Shown piece by piece: positions 1 through 4,358 of a DNA stretch of 5,098 nucleotides. The stretch spans positions 1 to 5,098 of the forward strand of contig CALGVF010000296.1 in NCBI GenBank assembly GCA_937920115.1, written 5' to 3'. Position 1 is the first letter of the stretch. The number at the start of each line of letters is the position of its first letter. The notes beneath the pieces were generated by a model. It was not told the DNA's origin and searched no databases. It saw nothing but the letters and a program-made list of their open reading frames with translations. The DNA comes from an uncultured Clostridia bacterium (GTDB taxonomy: Bacteria > Bacillota > Clostridia > Christensenellales > Borkfalkiaceae). Made by a program: the position numbers and the translations under genes.

Positions 1-104
1 ATTTTATCCGTCTCTACTTCCGTACCTTTCGGCAACTTTAACATTCTGTTAAGCACGTCGCCGATAGGCGTTAGATTGCTCTTGTGCCAACGGTCTTTAT
101 ACAT
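1..104 (-). CDS. 5' end of an unidentified protein (partial, runs off the left edge)
   Basis: Thirty-four codons are visible, reading MYKDRWHKSNLTPIGDVL and onward, with no stop before the window edge. The ATG at 104-102 overlaps the TAA of the preceding gene by one base (TAATG), and AGGAAAGG lies just upstream, so the start is well supported and translation is probably coupled to the 81-aa gene. The N-terminal stretch with PIGDVLNRMLK is faintly like the start of DciA/DUF721 proteins, which bind and load the replicative helicase and often begin with a similar amphipathic helix. That is a weak resemblance over about 12 residues and should not be used as an annotation. The rest of the gene is needed for any function call. 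Confidence 0.75.
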   Translation of the reverse strand, partial: MYKDRWHKSNLTPIGDVLNRMLKLPKGTEVETDK

Positions 105-349
105 TACCCTTTCCTCTTCGATTCAGAATAAAAACGAGCCTTTAAACCGTGAACAAAGGGAGAAATCATAACCTTGTTTCCCCGAAAAGCACCACGATAA
201 TCCCCCTTATCGTCATAACCTTTAATCCAAAATTTTGACGAGGTTTTTTGACTTTCCGTCGATTTAGGGTTGTTTGCACGCTTCGTATGGTAGGCTAACC
301 TTTCGCTTGCACTAAACCATTTTTTACGGGGTTTCCCTGAATTTGCCAT
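104..349 (-). CDS. 81-aa basic hypothetical protein
   Basis: I do not recognise this protein. It is lysine- and arginine-rich (MANSGKPRKKWFSASERL near the start), with a central FWIKGYDDKGDYRGAFRGNK stretch that looks like a short beta hairpin, and a basic tail. It has no cysteine, signal peptide or membrane segment, so it is probably cytoplasmic and may bind nucleic acid; that is inference from charge alone. The frame is open up to a GTG at 358-356, but I prefer the ATG at 349-347 because the AGGTGA just upstream is an excellent ribosome binding site at five bases' spacing and would be inside the coding region if GTG were used. The gene follows the 110-aa gene by five bases and overlaps the next gene by one base, so the three form one coupled unit. 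Confidence 0.72.
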   Translation of the reverse strand: MANSGKPRKKWFSASERLAYHTKRANNPKSTESQKTSSKFWIKGYDDKGDYRGAFRGNKVMISPFVHGLKARFYSESKRKG

Positions 350-354
350 TCTTT

Positions 355-360
355 TCACCT
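355..360 (-). promoter_or_regulatory. Ribosome binding site deciding the start of the 81-aa gene
   Basis: On the minus strand this reads AGGTGA, complementary to the 3' end of 16S rRNA, five bases before the ATG at 349-347. It contains the TGA stop of the 110-aa gene, so a terminating ribosome sits directly on the next initiation site. This argues for the ATG start over the GTG at 358. Confidence 0.6.
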
Positions 361-687
361 GCCTTTTTTATTTTTCTTTGTTTCCTCGTAGAGAGATTTT
401 TCAACAAGATAACAAGCCGATTTTCCTTTGTTATTTTTATCGTCCCAATACGCTAATATCCGACTTTTACAAACTTTCGGTATGTCCGTACTGTCTCTGA
501 TAAACGTCCTCGGCTTATTCCTTTGATTGTCCGACGGTTTACATATATACGGAGTGTCTTTCCCGACTACACCGTATACGCCTTTCCGTAACTTTCCGTC
601 TCTGTACGCTACGTCATGAGACACCGCATACAAACCTGCAAGATTTTTATCTTTTCGATTACGTTTAATATCTTTTTCTGTTGACAT
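355..687 (-). CDS. 110-aa basic hypothetical protein
   Basis: I do not recognise this protein. It has a highly charged N-terminus (residues 1-14, rich in K, R, D and E), a middle containing GLYAVSHDVAYRDGKLRKGV and VYGVVGKDTPYICKP that looks beta-rich, three cysteines (49, 73 and 92) not spaced as a classical zinc knuckle, and a strongly basic C-terminus ending in KKNKKGR. It has no membrane segment or signal peptide. The ATG at 687-685 follows AAGGAAG at a good distance. It is the first gene after the 178-base gap and opens a three-gene coupled set. The -35 box of a plus-strand promoter overlaps its start codon and second codon, so its expression could be affected by transcription in the opposite direction. 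Confidence 0.75.
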   Translation of the reverse strand: MSTEKDIKRNRKDKNLAGLYAVSHDVAYRDGKLRKGVYGVVGKDTPYICKPSDNQRNKPRTFIRDSTDIPKVCKSRILAYWDDKNNKGKSACYLVEKSLYEETKKNKKGR

Positions 688-710
688 AATTTACTTCCTT
701 ATGTTAAAAT
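681..710 (+). promoter_or_regulatory. Sigma-70/SigA-type promoter facing against all genes
   Basis: TTGACA at 681-686 is a perfect -35 box. TAAAAT at 705-710 matches the -10 consensus at five of six positions, with an 18-base AT-rich spacer. The expected transcription start is near G717. An intrinsic terminator of the same orientation lies about 145 bases downstream with no other gene between, which makes a chance match less likely. The -35 box overlaps the start codon of the 110-aa gene on the other strand. No start-site mapping is available, so this remains a prediction. Confidence 0.6.
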
Positions 711-716
711 ATTTTC

Positions 717-860
717 GTGCCGGTGGTCAAAAAGTCCAAAGTCGAGGACAGCGTCGCTCGACCGAGCAGAGTAGCGAAGGTACTGAGATTCTTTCCCTTT
801 GAGGAATATGGGCTGTGAAGCTCTGCATTAACCGTTTCGTTCTGAAACGGTTATTTTTTT
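717..860 (+). ncRNA. Candidate structured small RNA, about 144 nt, antisense to the operon
   Basis: The stretch lies between a good plus-strand promoter and a plus-strand terminator, in the only sizeable gap between genes. As RNA it can form GUCGAG/CUCGAC (741-746 with 757-762), with an inner GAC/GUC around an AGC loop; a longer-range GCAGAG/CUCUGC (766-771 with 821-826), possibly continued by 772-775 with 812-815; a seven-pair hairpin 788-794 with 801-807 that needs two G-U pairs and is therefore favoured on this strand; and the terminator hairpin. A competing pairing, GUCC/GGAC (734-737 with 746-749), exists, so the RNA may switch fold. I recognise no Rfam class: it is not tRNA, tmRNA, SRP RNA, RNase P RNA, 6S RNA or a familiar riboswitch. 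An alternative is a 33-codon open frame from GTG 717 to TGA 818, which has no ribosome binding site. The transcript would be complementary to the operon mRNA between the 163-aa and 110-aa genes. Confidence 0.5.
829..860 (+). terminator. Intrinsic terminator, plus-strand only
   Basis: A perfect ten-base-pair stem (829-838 with 844-853, TAACCGTTTC and its complement) with a five-base loop is followed directly by seven T residues at 854-860. On the minus strand the hairpin is preceded by A residues and followed by no T tract, so it should not stop the operon transcript. It ends five bases before the stop codon of the convergent 163-aa gene and therefore keeps plus-strand transcription out of that gene. 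Confidence 0.85.
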
Positions 861-865
861 ACGCC

Positions 866-1357
866 TCATTTCTTCGCCCCTGCGATTTCGTCCGGGTGTT
901 CCGCTTCGTATTCTGCCTTTTTAATAAGAAACTCCAAAGCCGTAAGGTCAGAAGCCTCTCTTCTCTTCATAGGTATCGAATACTCGATTCCGTAGTCGCC
1001 CTTTCCGATTACCGCATACGACGTGAATTTTACTTTCTTTCCGCTGTTATCCGTTCTCGTTCCCTTCGTTATAGAAAGAAGCACTTTGTCGGTATCCGCA
1101 AATACGCCGTCGAGTTGGTCGTAAGCACCATAGTCTGCCGGCTGTAAGTCCGCTCTGACTTCTTTGCCCATCATTGTTCCGCGAACAAAGTAGTTCCAGA
1201 ATACCCTACCGTCGTTTCCTCTCACGCTTCGTCTCTCCACGTAGATAGGCAATACAGCCTTTACTTCCTCTACCGCCTCGCCTCTTTCGTTTTCCACCAA
1301 CACTTCGGCTTCGTTTGCGTTTACTACTTCGTTTACCTTAATTTCTTCGTTCTTCAT
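866..1357 (-). CDS. 163-aa acidic hypothetical protein, possibly OB-fold-like
   Basis: I do not recognise the family. Residues 1-33 are acidic and probably disordered (rich in E, N and V). Residues 34 to about 125 alternate hydrophobic and polar residues as expected of a beta barrel, with VLPIYVERRSVRGNDGRV, WNYFVRGTMMGKEVRADLQ and KVKFTSYAVIGKGDYG stretches. The last 30 residues look helical (LTALEFLIKKAEYEAEHPDE). A basic and aromatic beta core with an acidic tail is the layout of small single-stranded-DNA-binding proteins of mobile elements, but here the acidic part is N-terminal and no signature motif is visible, so this is only a suggestion. The ATG at 1357-1355 follows AAGGAG at nine bases. 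The 45-base A-rich leader (1358-1402) may give it separate translation strength from the genes upstream. Confidence 0.82.
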   Translation of the reverse strand: MKNEEIKVNEVVNANEAEVLVENERGEAVEEVKAVLPIYVERRSVRGNDGRVFWNYFVRGTMMGKEVRADLQPADYGAYDQLDGVFADTDKVLLSITKGTRTDNSGKKVKFTSYAVIGKGDYGIEYSIPMKRREASDLTALEFLIKKAEYEAEHPDEIAGAKK

Positions 1358-1402
1358 AATTTTTTACTCCTTTTTTCTTTATTTTTTTTGTTTTTTAGTT
1401 TA

Positions 1403-1615
1403 TTATTTTAGAACATATTTTTTGAACGTCTGAAACCCGAATTCGGGTTTCGGATATAACAATTTTTCTTGCGGGGACATTATCGCAAGGTCTATTACCT
1501 CGCTTTCTATTCCCCTGAGTTTCAACTGTCTGCGGACGTATTCGGTCTCCGCTACGCTGTTTACTCCAACGTAATGATTTACCGCCGTCCTGTACTTTAC
1601 CATTGCCTTTGCCAT
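1403..1615 (-). CDS. 70-aa hypothetical protein
   Basis: I do not recognise this protein. The N-terminal half is basic (MAKAMVKYRTAVNHYVGVNS), a helix with AETEYVRRQLKLRGIESEV follows, and the C-terminus is aromatic and basic (PKPEFGFQTFKKYVLK). It has no cysteine or membrane segment. It is real on balance because it fills the space between two well-supported genes and shares their strand and base use. The ribosome binding site AAAGGA is rather far upstream of the ATG at 1615-1613, with about 14 bases between, so initiation may be weak or partly coupled to the gene 30 bases upstream. A perfect 20-bp palindrome (1432-1451) sits in its last third. Confidence 0.65.
   Translation of the reverse strand: MAKAMVKYRTAVNHYVGVNSVAETEYVRRQLKLRGIESEVIDLAIMSPQEKLLYPKPEFGFQTFKKYVLK
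1432..1451. repeat. Perfect 20-bp palindrome within the 70-aa gene
   Basis: GAAACCCGAA is followed immediately by its exact reverse complement TTCGGGTTTC, centred on an EcoRI-type GAATTC. In RNA it could form an eight-pair hairpin with an AAUU loop on either strand. It encodes residues PKPEFGFQ near the C-terminus of the 70-aa protein. It could be a binding site for a dimeric protein, an mRNA-processing or stability hairpin, or chance. Confidence 0.8.
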
Positions 1616-1645
1616 ACTAAGTAAAACCGTCCTTTGAACTTTTTT

Positions 1646-2440
1646 TCATACGCTCTCTCCTGCATATAATGTTTTTATGATATTTCCGATAACGCTTTCC
1701 GTGCTTACCGGTTTACCACCGCAAATAATTTTGTAATCTTTCTCCCGAAACAACTTTTTCAGCAACTTTTTCGCCGCCGCTTCGTCTGTCTCAGGTGCAT
1801 TTAAATGCACTTCTTGCTCGCCTTTCAGAATTTCGCCGTCTATCGTTACTCGGTCCTCTTTTTCGTACTTCTCTTCGACCGCTTCTATATTCCTGCGTAC
1901 TTCTTCCGCTTTTCCCGCTTTTTCCGCTTCGAGATATTCGTTGATTTTATGTACGTTTTCCGCTACGCTAAGAAGATAATCGAACGTGCCTTTCTTTACC
2001 GCTTTTACGAGTAGTTTCATATCCTCGACTTTAATGTCGGGCGTGAACCTTTCTTTGTATGTGTCCGCAAAACCCTGTATTTGCGTCATTACGACCAGTT
2101 GCGTAAAACTGTACTCTTCGTACCCTGCCTTTACGTTTCCCTCTTTATCCGCAAAATACGTCGCTACCGCTATGTAATTCGCAAGCGTTCGCTTCTTTAT
2201 CGCAAGTTCAGAACTCGCGAAGTCTGACATATTTTTGTATACCGCCGAGAAATATTTATCGTCCTTAGGCTTTATCTGCGAATATAGTTTCTTTTCCTGA
2301 AACCTCTTCAACTCGAAACCGAATTTAACGTGATTTTTATTATACGCCTTGAAATACTCGTCTAATCTTTCTATCGCCTTTATCGTTTCGCCGAACTTTT
2401 CGTCGCTTACGGAATTGTAACTCTTCTCATAATTACGCAT
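1646..2440 (-). CDS. 264-aa protein with HTH-like module, mobile-element accessory protein
   Basis: The clearest part is residues 69 to about 149: YKNMSDFASSELAIKKRT, LANYIAVATYF, then EEYSFTQLVVMTQI, then FTPDIKVEDMKLLVKAVK. This order, a YNYI-like helix with surrounding basic residues, a YSF-x-QL helix and a PDI/PDM-x-VxxM/I helix, recurs in proteins of clostridial plasmids, ICEs and phages. It resembles ParB-like or DUF3102-like helix-turn-helix modules, so sequence-specific DNA binding is plausible but unproven. Residues 1-60 are helical and charged. Residues 165-200 are a short KE-rich helix, and the C-terminal 60 residues form a separate small domain ending in IGNIIKTLYAGESV. The ATG at 2440-2438 overlaps the TAA of the PcfJ-like gene by eight bases, with GGAGAG six bases upstream, which indicates coupling. 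A regulatory or maintenance role is inference. Confidence 0.85.
   Translation of the reverse strand: MRNYEKSYNSVSDEKFGETIKAIERLDEYFKAYNKNHVKFGFELKRFQEKKLYSQIKPKDDKYFSAVYKNMSDFASSELAIKKRTLANYIAVATYFADKEGNVKAGYEEYSFTQLVVMTQIQGFADTYKERFTPDIKVEDMKLLVKAVKKGTFDYLLSVAENVHKINEYLEAEKAGKAEEVRRNIEAVEEKYEKEDRVTIDGEILKGEQEVHLNAPETDEAAAKKLLKKLFREKDYKIICGGKPVSTESVIGNIIKTLYAGESV
1795..1810. repeat. Perfect 16-bp palindrome within the 264-aa gene
   Basis: GTGCATTT is followed directly by AAATGCAC, centred on ATTTAAAT. It encodes VHLNA near residue 213. It is unrelated in sequence to the 20-bp palindrome 344 bases away. Chance alone could give one such palindrome in a window of this size with a probability of several percent. 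Confidence 0.75.
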
Positions 2441-4016
2441 ATTCTACTCTCCGTCCGCGATAAGTCTCCTCGAAACCGTCTACAAACGCTTTCGTTTTTT
2501 CGTCTGCGTGGCTGTTCCTCACTCCGTGAAGTTGAACGATTCGTCCCGTCTGAACGTTGTACTCGAACATATAATACGGTACCAGCGGTTCGCTTTTCAG
2601 CCTTACTAAAAATATTACGCACCTGCCGTTTTCTACCCTGTCGGCATACCCAAGACTGCAATTATGAAATTTACTCGCCCAACGCCTTAATTCGTCGGTT
2701 GTCAGTACGGGCGTTATATATTTATCTTCGTCGTAATACTTCCAACTGCAATACGGCTTTACCTTATTATAAAAATGAACGTTGCTCGCCCTTGCTTTCT
2801 CCCGCCGTTTCTCTTCCGTCGCCCTGTCGTGAGCCGCTTTTATATGCGGCGGGTATCTGTATTCCTTATCGTTTAAATCGTACCCGAGATACTTTACAGC
2901 CTCTAAATAATCGTAATAATATATAATCGTGTTTTCGCCCGCTAATCGGTTCTGTTTCCTCAGATACTTCACCGCTTCGCTTGCCGTCTCCGTCCCGAAA
3001 AAATCGTTTATCAGGTCGATAAATTTAAAACTCGATATTATATCCTCGTTTTCGGGCGTAATCTGTACGTTATTTTTAATTGCAAATATATAATTACCTA
3101 TTCTTTCAAGCGGTATTTTCGCTACGTCGATTTTATCGAACTTACTTCGTTCCACTCCGAGTATTTTCGGTAAACTATTTGCTCTTAAATGTAATCGGTG
3201 GTCGCAAATTCCTTTCGTACTTCCGTGTCTGAACATTATCCGAACGTAATCGGCTACAACCTGCTTAAAACCAGAATTATACAACTTATAGAGCGACGGC
3301 GTCTTCGTTATATGTTCGAGACAGTCCTCAAAGTAATCGCCGGGATAGTCTGCAAGTATCTCCATTAGTTCGCCTATACAGTCCGTTGTTTTTTCAAACG
3401 CCGTTCCTTTAAGCGTCTTATCGAAATCGTCCGTATACCGATAATCTACGCCCAAAGACTTCCTTGTCCTGCGAAAAGTAGTTCGTAATATTATTCCCCA
3501 GCCGCTATACGGGTTGTAACTCCTCGCAAATCTCGTAAATCTCGCTACTTTTCCGTCAGTTCTGAAAAACGTCCTTTCAACTTCCTCTACCGTCACTTCG
3601 CCGTCTCTTATAAGCGGATATCCGCCGTCTTCGTCGTCGTTTCCCGATATATATTCCGCCGAATAATCTACCTTTACGTTGTACTTTTTCATTACGAGTC
3701 CGTCTTTGTACGTTTCGAGTTTTGCGTATATCCTCGAAGTGTTTAAACCTTTTTGCGGAAAATTCGCGTCATAAAACTTACAAAGCGTTCCGCAGTCCGC
3801 CACGTTCGGACACTCAAAGTCTTTCGCTTTCGTTCCCGGCGTATAATCGATATAAAATACCGACTTTATCGTCGGACAATAACACTCCGCTACTTTTTTC
3901 TTCGGGTCTTTTTTGTAAAAACACACTTCGTGCCTGTACGTTTCCCGTACAACCTTCTCGAAATATCCGCTTTCGTCCGTCGTTTTACAATCGTCGAAAT
4001 TTATTAAATTTTTCAT
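2433..4016 (-). CDS. PcfJ-like protein
   Basis: The C-terminal 95 residues carry the PcfJ-like pattern (Pfam PcfJ-like family, named after pheromone plasmid pCF10): LRRWASKFHNCSLGYADRV (443-461), NGRCVIFLVR (463-472), EP followed by a YMFEYN strand (476-487), IVQLHGVRN (493-501) and a closing helix (505-520). The upstream YPPHIKAAHDRAT (388-400) is another landmark of the family. The N-terminus has cysteines at 45, 47, 69, 75 and 79, a likely metal-binding cluster. Length (527 aa) fits the family, which occurs widely in Bacillota plasmids, ICEs and phages and whose biochemical role is not established; it is assumed to be cytoplasmic and to aid element maintenance or transfer. The usual LHNCV motif reads FHNCSLGYADR here. 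The ATG at 4016 has AGAGG eight bases upstream, overlapping the stop of the previous gene's region, with a gap of 12 bases. Confidence 0.88.
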   Translation of the reverse strand: MKNLINFDDCKTTDESGYFEKVVRETYRHEVCFYKKDPKKKVAECYCPTIKSVFYIDYTPGTKAKDFECPNVADCGTLCKFYDANFPQKGLNTSRIYAKLETYKDGLVMKKYNVKVDYSAEYISGNDDEDGGYPLIRDGEVTVEEVERTFFRTDGKVARFTRFARSYNPYSGWGIILRTTFRRTRKSLGVDYRYTDDFDKTLKGTAFEKTTDCIGELMEILADYPGDYFEDCLEHITKTPSLYKLYNSGFKQVVADYVRIMFRHGSTKGICDHRLHLRANSLPKILGVERSKFDKIDVAKIPLERIGNYIFAIKNNVQITPENEDIISSFKFIDLINDFFGTETASEAVKYLRKQNRLAGENTIIYYYDYLEAVKYLGYDLNDKEYRYPPHIKAAHDRATEEKRREKARASNVHFYNKVKPYCSWKYYDEDKYITPVLTTDELRRWASKFHNCSLGYADRVENGRCVIFLVRLKSEPLVPYYMFEYNVQTGRIVQLHGVRNSHADEKTKAFVDGFEETYRGRRVEYA

Positions 4017-4028
4017 AAGACTTACCTC

Positions 4029-4358
4029 TTATAAAAAATCTTCTAAATTCACCCGCTTTACTTTCGGTTCAACGGGTTTTCTCGACGGTCTCACAAATCG
4101 ACTTCCGAATTTTTCCGCAAAAAGTTCTGCCGCCTCGAACGGTCCTATGCACTTCAAACGTTCCGTTTTCGCCTTCTTCTCTATGAGTTCATAGAGGTTT
4201 TCAAGACTTATCTCTCCGTCCACCTCGAAATCCTCGGACTCTTCCGCAAGCGATATGTATACGCAATCTATTATGTCTACGTAAAGTTTCTTTACGCCAT
4301 CGTTGTCTTCCGTCTGTATATCCGCTATAAGCATTTCGATATAGTCGTTCTTCTTCAT
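4029..4358 (-). CDS. 109-aa acidic protein, possibly PcfK-like
   Basis: This is a small helical protein. Residues 1-40 form two helices, with IIDCVYISLAEE at 29-40. Residues 50-85 (ISLENLYELIEKKAKTER, then KCIGPFEAAELFAEKFG) recall the pattern of PcfK-like proteins, in which a helix ending in AxKK is followed by a C-x-I/x-E segment and a helix with A-x-x-F. PcfK genes often lie next to pcfJ, as this one does, but the similarity is modest and the usual HYFDE-type motif is not seen. The protein ends in a proline- and lysine-rich linker and an acidic-hydrophobic NLEDFL tail, which may be a docking peptide. I start it at ATG 4358, which overlaps the upstream stop in ATGA and has AAAGGGGG seven bases before it, rather than at the ATG 42 bases earlier. 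Confidence 0.8.
   Translation of the reverse strand: MKKNDYIEMLIADIQTEDNDGVKKLYVDIIDCVYISLAEESEDFEVDGEISLENLYELIEKKAKTERLKCIGPFEAAELFAEKFGSRFVRPSRKPVEPKVKRVNLEDFL

Noticed and set aside
701..730. Minus-strand promoter for the 110-aa gene: TTGACC (725-730), 18 bases, TAACAT (701-706)
   Set aside because: The -10 box matches at only four of six positions, and transcription would start inside the ribosome binding site of the gene, removing it from the mRNA.
731..828. Minus-strand frame of 33 codons starting with ATG in the gap at 688-865
   Set aside because: It has no ribosome binding site, a random-looking composition, and the segment is better explained by the plus-strand RNA.
815..1147. Plus-strand open frame of 110 codons overlapping the 163-aa gene
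   Set aside because: It is rich in Arg, Phe, Leu and Ser from reading the complement of a real gene, has no ribosome binding site, and would have to cross the strong plus-strand terminator at 829-860.
2407..2661. Minus-strand 84-codon frame across the PcfJ C-terminus
   Set aside because: It overlaps the conserved PcfJ core in another frame and shows arginine- and serine-rich composition without any motif.
3997..4011. Inverted repeat AAATTTA-T-TAAATTT at the start of the PcfJ-like gene
   Set aside because: It is made only of A and T in an AT-rich stretch and encodes NLINF codons, so chance is the simplest explanation.
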